Assembly (NCBI RefSeq): GCF_947496515.1
Contig: NZ_CANMDB010000012.1
Location: forward strand, 1 to 64,000
DNA: 64,000 nucleotides
Reading direction: 5' to 3'
Source: an uncultured Roseobacter sp.
GTDB lineage: Bacteria > Pseudomonadota > Alphaproteobacteria > Rhodobacterales > Rhodobacteraceae
Shown: in pieces, positions 33,201 through 42,155 of the stretch
Layout: every line of letters begins with the position of its first letter
Position numbering within the stretch: the stretch's first letter is position 1
Program-made: the position numbers and the translations under genes
Notes under the pieces: model-generated
Databases searched by the model: none
The model's input: the letters and a program-made list of their open reading frames with translations, nothing else
What the model was told of the DNA's origin: nothing

Positions 33201-33761
33201 ATGAATAAGATGCACACCTCCCAAAATTGGTCAAGTTATTCCTCTTCTAAATGGATACTAAGACCCCTGGAGTGCTTGCTGCTCGCGCTTTCGTTAGCGA
33301 TCTATGCGCCCAGAGAAGTATCAGCTGACCACGCAGCAGACATAGAGCGTATGTTCTCTTGGAATGAGAGAGGTGGTATGAATCTTGAAGGATTGAAAAC
33401 TGTTACGGCGATCCTTGAGGCATGTAAACTTCAGATTGAGACGACGTTCAGTTTTCCAAATCCAGTATCGCACGGCTTAAAACGCAAAGTTGTCACAATC
33501 GACCTTGCCCGAGTTGAGACAGTAGAACAAAGCGAATATCTTGGTCGCTACTTGATTGAGCTTTACCCGCACGGATATGGAAGTATTTTCCGCGCACGTC
33601 GAGACCTGAACGTCCAAACCACTAGAGAAAATTGGGGTGGAGAGAGATCCAAGTCCGTTGAAGACGTTTCGCTTAATCTGTTTGTCCCCACACCCGGTCG
33701 CGATCGTGCCGCAGAAGTGTTGCAAAACTACACACGTACAAATTGTCCAGAAAGAGAATAA
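33201..33761 (+). CDS. Secreted protein of unknown function
   Basis: The 186-residue product has a long N-terminus followed by a signal-peptide-like helix (LLLALSLAIYAPREVSADHA, cleavage near VSA). The mature part has ILEACKLQIETTF and a Cys near the C-terminus (RTNCPE) that could pair. In composition it is a mixed alpha/beta domain of about 140 residues. AAGGAGAAG lies 12 bases before ATG 33201. It is followed 2 bases later by a short gene interrupted by an IS. No family was recognised. Confidence 0.55.
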   Translation: MNKMHTSQNWSSYSSSKWILRPLECLLLALSLAIYAPREVSADHAADIERMFSWNERGGMNLEGLKTVTAILEACKLQIETTFSFPNPVSHGLKRKVVTIDLARVETVEQSEYLGRYLIELYPHGYGSIFRARRDLNVQTTRENWGGERSKSVEDVSLNLFVPTPGRDRAAEVLQNYTRTNCPERE

Positions 33762-33763
33762 CG

Positions 33764-33910
33764 ATGGATTCCCAGACTTTTAGCAGACTTACGATCAGGG
33801 ACCTGGGGGAAATGACCGACGAGGAACTCGGCATAGTCAAGGACTTTGGCAAAGGAGTTCAAGCGAGTATCGATGGCAATAGGTTGAAAGGTGGAATTGA
33901 TGCTGGCGTG
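33764..33910 (+). pseudogene. Gene interrupted by the IS3-type element
   Basis: ATG 33764 opens a frame (MDSQTFSRLTIRDLGEMTDE, ELGIVKDFGKGVQASIDG, NRLKGGIDAG) that runs into the IS terminus at 33911. Another open frame, beginning VAIAAQQDLITGRITAETWG, resumes immediately beyond the IS at about 35130. The two may be halves of one gene, though I could not confirm a target duplication. Confidence 0.5.
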
Positions 33911-33937
33911 CCCCCATCGGGTGGTCCGGTTTGATTG

Positions 33938-34798
33938 TTAGTGCATCGTTGGTCTCTGGTCCATTGGAACGATGCTTTCCGGCGCTGGCGGTCGATAGCC
34001 CAGTGCGCTATGCGGCCTGACGGTGTTGTAGTGGATGCGCCATTGCTCGATCAGGATTTGGGCTTCTCGTATGCTATAGAATAGCTCTCCGTTGAGGAGC
34101 TCATCCCTGAACCGGGCGTTGAAGCTTTCGCAGTATCCATTTTCCCAGGGTGATCCTGGCTCGATGTAAGCGGTCTTGGCACCGACGGCAGCGATCCAAT
34201 CCCTTACCTTCTGCGCAACAAACTCGGGGCCGTTGTCGGACCTGATGTACTCAGGCGGGCCTCGCAGGATGAACAGGTCTGTCAGAGCATCCAGCACATC
34301 GGTTGAGTTGAGTTTGCGATCGACGCGGATCATGAGCGCCTCCCTAGTGTATTCGTCGATGATGTTCAGTGTTCGATAGACCCGCCCGTCAGCAGTTCGA
34401 TCCTGGACGAAGTCGTAGCTCCAGACATGGTTCGGACGTTCCGGCCTGAGGCGGACGCATGACCCGTCGTTCAGCCAGAGCCGTCCTTTCTTCTTCTGTT
34501 TTTGCGGCACCTTAAGCCCTTCACTCCGCCAGATGCGTTCGACCCGCTTGTGGTTCACACACCAACCCGCGTTGTTCAGCAAACCCGTCACCATACGGTA
34601 CCCGTAGCGCCCATACTGATCAGCCAGTTCGATGATGTCGTCGGTGAGGCGCTTCTCATCGGCCCGACCTCGCGGCACCTTGCGCTGTGTGGAGCGATGC
34701 TGCCCAAGCGTGCGGCAGGCGCGGCGTTCAGATACGCCAAGCTCCTGCCGCACATGGTCGATGCATTTCCGGCGACGTGAAGGGCTCAGAAGTTTCCC
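33938..34798 (-). CDS. IS3-family transposase OrfB (integrase domain)
   Basis: It is produced by -1 frameshifting from orfA near 34795 (GGGAAAC). The rve-type integrase domain is complete: HVWSYDFVQDRTADGRVYRT (first Asp), EYIRSDNGPEFVAQKVRDW (second Asp) and NGYCESFNARFRDELLNGE (Glu). A HTH_21-type region (ELADQYGRYGYRMVTGLLNN) precedes it. The stop lies inside the left terminus. The open frame extends upstream to 34933 in this phase but is not translated on its own. Confidence 0.88.
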   Translation of the reverse strand, partial: GKLLSPSRRRKCIDHVRQELGVSERRACRTLGQHRSTQRKVPRGRADEKRLTDDIIELADQYGRYGYRMVTGLLNNAGWCVNHKRVERIWRSEGLKVPQKQKKKGRLWLNDGSCVRLRPERPNHVWSYDFVQDRTADGRVYRTLNIIDEYTREALMIRVDRKLNSTDVLDALTDLFILRGPPEYIRSDNGPEFVAQKVRDWIAAVGAKTAYIEPGSPWENGYCESFNARFRDELLNGELFYSIREAQILIEQWRIHYNTVRPHSALGYRPPAPESIVPMDQRPTMH

Positions 34799-35064
34799 TT
34801 CGCCGCTTCCGTCAAGATCAGCTTGTCCAGCGTCAGGTCTGACACCGCCCGCCGCAGCCGCTGGTTCTCCTTCTCCAGCTCTTTCAGTCGCGCGAGCTGA
34901 GATCGCTGCATCCCGCCATAGAGCTTGCGCCATCGATAAAATGTCTGCTGCGTCACGCCGATCTGGCGCACCGCCTCAGCTATCGTCGCCCCTTGTCCTT
35001 GCAGAACTTCAACTTGCCGAAGCTTCGATACAATATCTTCGGGCTTCTCTCGTTTTCCAGCCAT
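34786..35064 (-). CDS. IS3-family transposase OrfA
   Basis: The 92-residue protein has a helix-turn-helix (SKLRQVEVLQGQGATIAEAV, GVTQQTFYRWRKLYGGM) followed by a leucine zipper (LKELEKENQRLRRAVSDLTL) that dimerises the transposase. The C-terminus (LTEAAKGNF) overlaps the frameshift site used to make the OrfAB fusion. No lesions were seen. Confidence 0.9.
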   Translation of the reverse strand: MAGKREKPEDIVSKLRQVEVLQGQGATIAEAVRQIGVTQQTFYRWRKLYGGMQRSQLARLKELEKENQRLRRAVSDLTLDKLILTEAAKGNF

Positions 35065-35129
35065 CGCTGATCCTCCAATTTGAGGGATAACCTATCCCAG
35101 TTGGTGGACCACTTTCAGGGGGCTACTCC

Positions 35130-35387
35130 ATTTTGCCAGTAGCAATCGCAGCGCAACAAGATCTTATCACAGGCAGGATTACGGCTGAGACTTGGGGAGT
35201 GACAAGCAACAACAGAACAATCAATTCGCTACGGTCGGTTGCCGGATTGTCGTTGGACTTGGCCGCCGTGCAGAAGTCAATTACGGCGATGAGCGTTGTT
35301 GAAGCGCTTATTGAAGACCCCAATACTGAGCTTACGCCTCACAGCTTCGCACTAGTCGAAAGCGAGCCGGGATCTTGCACACCTTGA
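35130..35387 (+). pseudogene. Open frame beyond the IS, possible 3' half of the interrupted gene
   Basis: The frame reads PVAIAAQQDLITGRITAETW, GVTSNNRTINSLRSVAGLS, LDLAAVQKSITAMSVVEALI and then EDPNTELTPHSFALVES. It has no ribosome binding site and starts right at the IS edge, so it is best read as the continuation of the frame at 33764. Helical composition; family unknown. Confidence 0.4.
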
Positions 35388-35726
35388 GAAGCTTTTTTTG
35401 ACGGGCTTGTCACCGTTTGCGTCGACACAGTTCTTCACCTCCCAGAGTCTGTCGATTTACTGGCAGGGAGGATGCAACGGAGGGCGGCCTTAGCCAACTG
35501 AGCCGACGCGGTGTTATACACCGCATATCTTGCGCGTAGCGTAACGTCGGAACGGTTGAAGCTTTGTCATACCAGCTGAACTGTTTATTGATTTCGAAAC
35601 TAGCCATTCTTCCTGCGGAAACCGTCATTATGTTAGTGAAGTCCTGCGCATTTCTTTGCATCGGATGAGTGCATTGCTTCGCAAACTCTGTTCGCCTGTG
35701 GTCAAAATTGGTTCAGAAGAACGGAC
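35388..35726. other. Gap without recognised gene
   Basis: Both strands were read and no family-like frame was found. The stretch lies between two IS3-type elements and is likely residual DNA. Confidence 0.35.
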
Positions 35727-35820
35727 ATGAAAACTCAACGCACTCTTGAGAAGATTTCGGATATGGGTGACCGAAAGGTGATCCCTCAAGGTATCATCGA
35801 CGAAGGCCGTATCTTCGTTT
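35727..35820 (+). pseudogene. Small open frame interrupted by the second IS3 element
   Basis: ATG 35727 opens MKTQRTLEKISDMGDRKVIP, QGIIDEGRIFV, and is cut by the IS at 35821. Removing the IS together with one copy of its TTT target duplication restores the frame, which continues FWSYAFQ and stops at TAG near 37206. The original product would be about 38 residues. No function was recognised. Confidence 0.4.
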
Positions 35821-35873
35821 TGAACCGCGCCGGGTTTGCCTAAGGCTCCAACTCATGAGTAGGATGGAGCATC

Positions 35874-36236
35874 ATGACCAAGACAACAAACAAGTATTCC
35901 CCAGAAGTTCGCGAACGCGCTGTGCGGATGGTATTGGATGGCGCAGGGCAGCATGAGAGCCGATGGGCGGCGATTGTGTCGATTTCCTCGAAGATTGGCT
36001 GTGCACCGCAAACGCTGAACGAATGGGTCAAGAAGGTTGAGGTTGATGCCGGTCAACGCGGCGGCATCACGACCGAACAGGCCGATAAGATGAAGGCCTT
36101 GGAGCGCGAAGTCCGCGAACTGAAGCAGGCCAATGAGATGCTTCGCAAGGCGTCGGCATATTTTGCCCCCGCTCTCGGCAGATTTGCTTTGCAAATCGCC
36201 TGCCGCGCAATGGGACGGAGCTCGACCGCCCACTGA
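35874..36236 (+). CDS. IS3-family transposase OrfA
   Basis: The helix-turn-helix protein reads [38 protein letters not shown], then a coiled coil with [20 protein letters not shown] that ends the authentic OrfA part. The open frame continues to 120 residues only because the frame stays open past the frameshift zone near 36150. OrfB takes over in the -1 frame from there. Confidence 0.85.
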   Translation: MTKTTNKYSPEVRERAVRMVLDGAGQHESRWAAIVSISSKIGCAPQTLNEWVKKVEVDAGQRGGITTEQADKMKALEREVRELKQANEMLRKASAYFAPALGRFALQIACRAMGRSSTAH

Positions 36237-37143
36237 AACGATGATCCAGTTCATAGAAGATCACCGGGATGATCATGGGGTCGAGCCAATCTGCCGCGTC
36301 CTGCCGATTGCCCCAGCCACGTTCTATGACCATTTGGCCAAGCGCGCCTACCCCTCACGCCTTGCGGATCGGACCAAGCGTGACGAGGAGCTGAAGCCGG
36401 AGATCGAGCGTGTCTTTGAGGAAAACCTCAGCGTCTATGGTGTTCGGAAGGTCTGGCATCAAATGCGTCGAGAAGGCTTTGATATTGCTCGCTGCACCGT
36501 TGCACGCTTGATGAAGGATTTGGGCCTTGAGGGTGTCGTGCGCGGCAAGAAACCGAAGACAACGATCCCGGACAAGGCGCTGCAGTGCCCACTGGACAAG
36601 GTGAACCGCCAATTCCATGCGCCCGCGCCAAACGTACTCTGGGTCAGCGACTTCACATATATCGCGACCTGGCAGGGGTTTGTGTATGTTGCCTTCGTCA
36701 TTGACGTCTTTGCCCGACGCATTGTCAGGTGGCGCGTTAGTCGCACGGCTTCTGCCGGATTTGTTCTAGATGCTTTGGAGCAAGCCATTCATCAACGCAG
36801 ACCGGCCTAGGATCAACTGGTGCACCACTCGGATCGCGGGTCGCAATATCCATCGATCAAATACACCGAACGGCTCGCAGAGGCGAAGATTGCCCCGTCA
36901 GTCGGCAGCGTTGGGGACTCTTATGACAACGCCCTCGCAGAAACGATCAATGGCCTGTTCAAAGCCCAGGTCATCCGCCGGCGTGGGCCATGGCGCAGCT
37001 TCGATGCCGTCGAATACGCAACATTGGAATGGGTCGATTGGTTCAACAACCGCCGCCTGCTGGAACCCATCGGGAATATCCCGCCAGCCGAAGCAGAAGC
37101 AAACTTCTACGCAGCTCTGGAAAGATCAGACATCGCCGTGTAA
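36133..37143 (+). pseudogene. IS3-family transposase OrfB interrupted by an amber codon
   Basis: The reading frame is intact from the HTH_21 region (MIQFIEDHRDDHGVEPICRV) through the first catalytic Asp (VLWVSDFTYIATWQGFVYVA). It is then stopped by TAG at 36808 (after ALEQAIHQRRPA) and resumes in the same frame with LVHHSDRGSQYPSIKYTER (second Asp) and SYDNALAETINGLFKAQ (Glu). A single C-to-T change at a Gln codon (CAG to TAG) would explain it. The element would be inactive unless the stop is read through or supplied in trans. Confidence 0.88.
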
Positions 37144-37277
37144 CTAAGACAAATCAGCCTCCGGCAAACCCGGCGCGGTTCATTTTCTGGTCCTACGCTT
37201 TTCAATAGATGTTCTAGATTGACAGGTTGGAGTGGCAGCGGGCAACTTGTATTCACATATTTCTTGGGGACTAGCAG

Positions 37278-37916
37278 ATGCATCAACTGACGCCGATCCG
37301 AACTTACTCCGCGATACTTACCGCATTTTTTGTAGGCCTTGGCGCTTATGCGTCTGCGAATAACCAAGATGGCCTTGCTCGATCAGTTATACAAGTTGAT
37401 CTCAAGTCGCTCAAAAAAGGAGCGTGGGACAAACTCTATGGCGGGGAGTGGAGTCAAGCCATAGATGATTTTACTGAGGCCATACGTTACGATCCGGACG
37501 ATTGGGGATCATACCGTGGTCGTTACACTACCTATGGGATTGTCGGGGAATGGGAGAAAGCACTACACGACGCAAACAAAGCAATCGAGCTCAATCCGGA
37601 CCACATGAATTCTTTTACGGAGCGAGCACATATTCTCCAAAAGTTGGGCGAGTTCGATCGCGCGCTTTCCGATCTCAACGAGGCCGTAAGTCGCTTCCCA
37701 GAGTGGTCTGACGTATATTCGCAAAGGGCCAGGGTATTAATTGAATTAGAAAAATGTACCTTAGCTTTGGAGAACGCCAAAGAAGCAAGCCGTCTTGACC
37801 CACGTGATGACCACAGTAACCGACTTGTTGCGGAATTGGTAGCCGCGGGCCCAAAGTGTGGGGCATTAGCGGAAGGCGAGGGAACTGCTCGTAACAAAAA
37901 TGACTTCAAGCCATAG
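37278..37916 (+). CDS. Secreted TPR-repeat protein
   Basis: The 212-residue protein has a signal peptide (YSAILTAFFVGLGAYASA) and about four tetratricopeptide repeats: WDKLYGGEWSQAIDDFTEAI, YRGRYTTYGIVGEWEKALHD, FTERAHILQKLGEFDRALSD and YSQRARVLIELEKCTLALEN, each with the typical A/G and P positions (for example RYDPDDW, ELNPDHM, RLDPRDD). TPR proteins are protein-interaction scaffolds. It should be periplasmic. It is convergent with the large secreted-protein gene. Its partner is unknown. Confidence 0.8.
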   Translation: MHQLTPIRTYSAILTAFFVGLGAYASANNQDGLARSVIQVDLKSLKKGAWDKLYGGEWSQAIDDFTEAIRYDPDDWGSYRGRYTTYGIVGEWEKALHDANKAIELNPDHMNSFTERAHILQKLGEFDRALSDLNEAVSRFPEWSDVYSQRARVLIELEKCTLALENAKEASRLDPRDDHSNRLVAELVAAGPKCGALAEGEGTARNKNDFKP

Positions 37917-37971
37917 ACTTGATCTGTTTTTGCTGAAAGCGTTTGGGCTCTAAAGCAGAGTACTATTCTGA

Positions 37972-40650
37972 TCATTCAAGCTTAAGGCCATAGCCTTGGA
38001 CACTCACGCTCTTATTCATTGGGTCAAATATGTACATGGGAAGCCTGATTTTCTGCCCATTGCTGCCAACAAATTCAATTAAATGGAAAATCCGTGTTTC
38101 CGACTCATTTGGCTCCAAAACAATGCAGCCCGGTTCTTGGTCCGAAACACATACGGAGCTTGGCAATTTTCCGAGGTTGAAGCTAGGATTTACGCTTGCT
38201 AGATCATTATCCAAAAGTTTCCTTGCGGATGCCAGGTTCCCTTTCAAGCGATCCTTATTCCGCGTCACTGGCATCAAAAAATCTAATAATACCGCGCGAA
38301 CCGCTACAGCAGATGCCGCTGTCATTGCACTAGTTCGGGCGTCGAGTGCCATCTTCAAGTTAAGGGCCCGGTCGACCTCAGTGATTCTTGAGACAGCGAC
38401 TCTATTTTTCTTTATTTCATATTGGGCAGTTAGGTAGTGAAGCCGAAGTTGAAAGTTAGCGATTTCGCTCCGAAGCATCCTGATTTTCTCAATTAGATTA
38501 GGATTTTGTAAATTGGCTGCAGAGTCGGCTTCCAAAGTGTTGAAGCTATCCTGAAGATTGAGAGTACTCTGCCCGAGTGCACCGGCAGACGCTAAATTTA
38601 ATCCGCCCGAACCGTACAACGACGTAATCGATCCGATAAGGCTTGCCGCATTTTCTATTACCTTTCCGGCGTTCTTTATCCAATTTTCAGTCGACGCTAA
38701 TTCATTGTTTTGTTCTATCTGTGAGTAGATTTCTGCAATTAGGTCTTCTAATTTTTTCGTATCTAAAAGAATTTTGGCTTCCGAAATATCAAAATTCTCC
38801 CGCTCGATCTCCTGCTGTATGCCGGTTGCTACATCCTTGATGTTCTTCAATTCAACCAGGTTTCCAATACTTAACTCTTGTATTCTATCTAATCTATTTA
38901 TGATATCCCAATCTGACCTCATATCCCGCAAGGCTCCTCCGACATTGTAGAAGTAATTGCGAAGCAATAGGGCATTTATTCCACCAGGTCGTCCCAACCC
39001 GTCAGTGAGTGAAGTTCCTGGAGGTAGCTGATGCGGTTCTAACATCTTCAATGAAGCTTGCAGATTGGGACTGCTCGCACGATCATGTGCAGATTGGATA
39101 TCAAGGTCATCAAGGTAGTAAGGAAGCGCAACTTCTCCCCCAACAGGTTCACCGGAGACAAGAGCTCCTTCGATTGCATCTAGAATTCCGAGCTCAGCCT
39201 GTCGAACGAAGTCGAGAAGCGTTGAGGCAACAGCATCCTGAAAAAGCAGATAGCCGGGGTCCGAGCGCAGCTCAGGATGTCTTAGAAAGAAATCATAGTC
39301 TAACAGTCGTTTATTGTCCAAATTGATGACTTTAAGAAGGAAATCAAAAAACTCGGATGTTCCAAAAGATTTGAGTTCCACTGGGTGCTCAAACATTGTT
39401 GCCGTCTCAGTCTTATTGCCCAACAGAGTTCTCACTTCTTTGAGCGACTTATCCGCTAAGGGCGGGAAAAAGTCACAAATAGATCCGGTCGCTTTGTTTG
39501 GAATATTGTTGGGAGCATATCCAGCGGGTCGGGGTGTTCGAAACACTTGGTGTGAAAAAGCTGTTCCCGTCCAAATAGTCTTGAACGCTGGCAGCCCTTG
39601 TTGAGCCGAATAGTAGAGCTGATCAGGTACAAATTTATTGGCTGGCGCGAACCCATCTGCCTTCGTAAACACGCGAATCTCGCCTGGACTGCCTCCCAGG
39701 CTTCCTGATCCGGGAAAACCCGTACTTTCCCAGTGACGTTTGTGAAGATAGCAACTTGCGCTAAACTTTGCACCTGTTGGAGGCCCTGGCATACAACGCG
39801 CGGACGCACCTGGTCCGCCCCTGCCTCCCGTGAGGCCGTTTGCATTAAGTAAATAGGGATATTGCGGTTCTGCAAGATGGGTGCGGCAACTTGTGTTTTC
39901 GTCGTATTCGAATCCGAGCGGCAGAGTTTCTCTTATTCCCGCGGCATAAACTGTAATGTTGCCAGAACTTAGTACTTGAGAAATAGGCAAGTTGTCCTGA
40001 TTTAGTATTGGAGCATCTTTTCCATTAGTTGATGGTATGTACTCTTTTGATAGGGAAAATGTTACATTCGATGGAACTTGACCATCAGGCATTCGAGGGA
40101 CCAGGAGATTTAGGTTGTCCGACGACAAGATAGTGTTGTCGGGCCCGTGCGCGTAATATTGATGGAATGATTGGGCAAGCATCTCCTGGCCATAAGTTCC
40201 GCCGTCGCACATCACTGAATGCTTTGACAAACCGTGCTGATCGCGGGCACCTTGAATGTGTCCTCCGCCAGCTTGGAGAGCATCGAACTGTGCTATGTTA
40301 GTGTAAATCCTCGTGTCTATTGGGGACTCTAAGTGTAACTCCCCTGCAAAAATCAAGACGTCTCCACCGTTCGTGTATATTGGCTTGTCGACCTTGATTG
40401 TGTCGCCAAAGCAAACGAAATCTCTCTTTCTAATGTGCGAGTATTGATAGTGCTTCGAAGAAATACGCGCATCAGTCGGCTTGCGATACAGGAAAGTGCA
40501 CCCCCGAGGAGCATCAGAGGGTAAGTAGAACTCGGAAAACTTGTGTATTTCGCTATTTTTGTAGTCACACAGTGCATTTGCGGAAGAGTTGTAACCTATT
40601 ATTCCGAGCGAGATAAGAATGGGAAGCGCTCGCCGTTTCGAACTTAACAT
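37972..40650 (-). CDS. Large secreted coiled-coil protein of unknown function
   Basis: The 892-residue product has a signal peptide (ALPILISLGIIGYNSSANAL). Residues about 30-400 are rich in Gly, Asn and beta-branched residues, with GGDVLIFAGELHLESP-type strands and several cysteines (SVMCDGG, CRTHLAEP, ARCMPGPP, SASCYLH, GSICDF), suggesting a disulfide-linked beta domain. Residues about 560-790 are strongly helical (ELSIGNLVELKNIKDVATGI, IQQEIERENFDISEAKILLD, QFRLHYLTAQYEIKKNRVA), probably a long coiled coil. A small beta domain with SSVCVSDQEPGCIVLEP ends the protein. No family was recognised. The base composition is lower in GC than in the metabolic island, so it was probably acquired. Confidence 0.6.
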   Translation of the reverse strand: MLSSKRRALPILISLGIIGYNSSANALCDYKNSEIHKFSEFYLPSDAPRGCTFLYRKPTDARISSKHYQYSHIRKRDFVCFGDTIKVDKPIYTNGGDVLIFAGELHLESPIDTRIYTNIAQFDALQAGGGHIQGARDQHGLSKHSVMCDGGTYGQEMLAQSFHQYYAHGPDNTILSSDNLNLLVPRMPDGQVPSNVTFSLSKEYIPSTNGKDAPILNQDNLPISQVLSSGNITVYAAGIRETLPLGFEYDENTSCRTHLAEPQYPYLLNANGLTGGRGGPGASARCMPGPPTGAKFSASCYLHKRHWESTGFPGSGSLGGSPGEIRVFTKADGFAPANKFVPDQLYYSAQQGLPAFKTIWTGTAFSHQVFRTPRPAGYAPNNIPNKATGSICDFFPPLADKSLKEVRTLLGNKTETATMFEHPVELKSFGTSEFFDFLLKVINLDNKRLLDYDFFLRHPELRSDPGYLLFQDAVASTLLDFVRQAELGILDAIEGALVSGEPVGGEVALPYYLDDLDIQSAHDRASSPNLQASLKMLEPHQLPPGTSLTDGLGRPGGINALLLRNYFYNVGGALRDMRSDWDIINRLDRIQELSIGNLVELKNIKDVATGIQQEIERENFDISEAKILLDTKKLEDLIAEIYSQIEQNNELASTENWIKNAGKVIENAASLIGSITSLYGSGGLNLASAGALGQSTLNLQDSFNTLEADSAANLQNPNLIEKIRMLRSEIANFQLRLHYLTAQYEIKKNRVAVSRITEVDRALNLKMALDARTSAMTAASAVAVRAVLLDFLMPVTRNKDRLKGNLASARKLLDNDLASVNPSFNLGKLPSSVCVSDQEPGCIVLEPNESETRIFHLIEFVGSNGQKIRLPMYIFDPMNKSVSVQGYGLKLE

Positions 40651-41411
40651 CAGAATTTCACCCTTTGCCGTCGACGGATAGTTGGCCGGCAGGTGTTTAA
40701 TATGATCTAATTCCCCACCCGCTTCTTACATAAATGCCACGTGATCCGCGCCCAAGCAAGGCGGCATCCAAAACTACTTCGTATGCATTCTCATCATTGC
40801 TAAATTTCGTAACATTGAATAAACTATGCTCGGCGCGACCTCATGCTAGCGCAGCAACACTCACGCAGAAGGCTAACGAGGACCGGCCACCCTCAATAGC
40901 TTGGCACCTATGAGGTTGCCCGTGATCAGTCCCACCTGAGTGGTCCTGTTTTATTATTAGTGCAAGATTGTCTGTGCATCTACATCGATGACGTCCCGGT
41001 CAATCAGAACCGGACATGCCTGGACAAGCAATAAAGGTTTGCAAAGTCCCGCGTCTCGGCGGTCAGATCAGGTTGCCGTGATAAAGCGAGTCCAGGTTGG
41101 GTCATCTTGACGCCGCTGAACGTCCTCTGTGGATGTATATGGACCCCGCCTTATTGCAACGGTTTGTTTGGTCTGGTTCAGGATCACGGTTGCTGACGTA
41201 TATCCGGCTTCTGTGAGCGGCCCAACATATTGTCACCGCGAGCCCCGATGGATTTCCGCTTGCTTCCCCCTCCTTGGCTCCAAGGCATCAGCGTAGCTGC
41301 GCCGATCCACAGACCAGGTTCAAGAAGCAACGGTTCGTGTCGTTGTCACCATCCCATGCCAAGTTGCTGCAATACTCCGGTATCCTTCAGTTTTTGTGTT
41401 ACTGTATCACC
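40651..41411. other. Gap without recognised gene, containing one solo IS end
   Basis: No gene was found in 760 bases. The IS3-type solo terminus lies at 40923-40963. The remainder reads as degraded mobile-element DNA. The divergence point upstream of the large secreted gene (40651-40750) is A/T rich and probably holds its promoter. Confidence 0.4.
40923..40963. repeat. Solo IS3-type element end (copy 2)
   Basis: TGATCA, two bases, CCCACCTGAGTGGTCC, then a T-rich tail ending TTAGTGC. It matches copy 1 at 2287-2327 with few differences and resembles the left end of the element at 33911. No transposase is attached. Confidence 0.6.
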
Positions 41412-42134
41412 TTAACCGGACAAGGCCGGTTGGTAATTGGTGCGACCGGACAGAACCGCCAAAACGATCCTGGCATTTTTATTGGCGAGCGCGACGGCCA
41501 CTACATTGGGGTGTCGCCTATCGCGCATCCGTTCGATCCACAAGCTTCTCGCATCTGTTTTGCCAGCTGTTTTCCGAAGAACAGCACGAGCACCATGGAT
41601 CAACAGGGTACGCAGGTATCGGTCTCCGCGTTTGCTGATCCCGAACAGGCGGGATCTACCACCACTGGAGCGCTGTTTGGGAACGAGCCCAAGCCAGGCC
41701 GCAAATTGCCGTCCGTTCTTGAAGCAGGTACGGTCACCGACCGCGGCTATAAGCGCCGTCGCCGTGATTGGCCCGATCCCTTCGATTTTGCCAATACGCT
41801 GGCACAACTCGTTGGACCGAAAAAGGTCTCGGATACGCTTTGTGTAAGCTGCAATGCGCTGATCCAATTCATTGAGTTCTTCACGCACGTCGCGGACCAG
41901 TTCGACGAGCAGCGCGCCCAGCATGTGATCAACGCCGTCGGTAATCTGCGACAATGCACGCCGGATCCTTGAGATGTCTCGGGCGACGACCAGGCCGTGC
42001 TCAGCCAACAGCCCCCGGATTTGCTTCACCAACCTGGTCCGATCCGACACCAATCTTTGACGGATTCTATGAACGGCCTGGATCTCAAGCTGTTCCACAG
42101 ACGGTGTTGTCACGTTAACTGCGCCGGGCCGCAC
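41412..42134 (-). pseudogene. IS110/IS1111-family transposase, N-terminus missing
   Basis: The 240-residue frame covers the helical linker (AVHRIRQRLVSDRTRLVKQI, ALSQITDGVDHMLGALLVEL) and the whole C-terminal Tnp_2 domain (KIEGIGPITATALIAAVGD, LGLVPKQRSSGGRSRLFGIS with the Ser, GDRYLRTLLIHGARAVLRK). The N-terminal DEDD domain is absent, replaced by the IS6-type gene that begins 22 bases away. It is therefore inactive. An AACCGG/CCGGTT hairpin just outside its stop may mark the element's end. Confidence 0.82.
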
Positions 42135-42155
42135 GAAGACGATATCGTTTGTCGT

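Larger units (their letters stand above)
33911..35125. mobile_element. IS3-family element (IS407-like), apparently intact
   Basis: A complete orfA/orfB pair lies between related termini: CCCCCATCGGGTGGTCC on the left, and on the right TAGCCCCCTGAAAGTGGTCC when read on the minus strand. The shared GTGGTCC and C-runs mark imperfect inverted repeats. The length of about 1.2 kb fits the family. Two solo copies of the left-type end are found at 2287 and 40923. Confidence 0.75.
35821..37182. mobile_element. IS3-family element with 20-bp perfect terminal repeats, transposase broken
   Basis: TGAACCGCGCCGGGTTTGCC begins at 35821, and its exact reverse complement ends at 37182. A TTT direct repeat flanks both sides (35818-35820 and 37183-37185), as expected for the 3-bp duplication of this group. 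The length is 1362 bp. The sharp ends and intact duplication indicate recent insertion, although orfB has an in-frame amber codon. Confidence 0.88.

Noticed and set aside
33908-35130. Target-site duplication around the first IS3-type element
   Set aside because: Flanking triplets to pentamers do not match whichever terminus definition is used, so no duplication is claimed.
36808-36810. Programmed readthrough of the amber codon in the IS3 orfB
   Set aside because: IS3 elements use -1 frameshifting, not stop readthrough; a simple point mutation is the more economical explanation.
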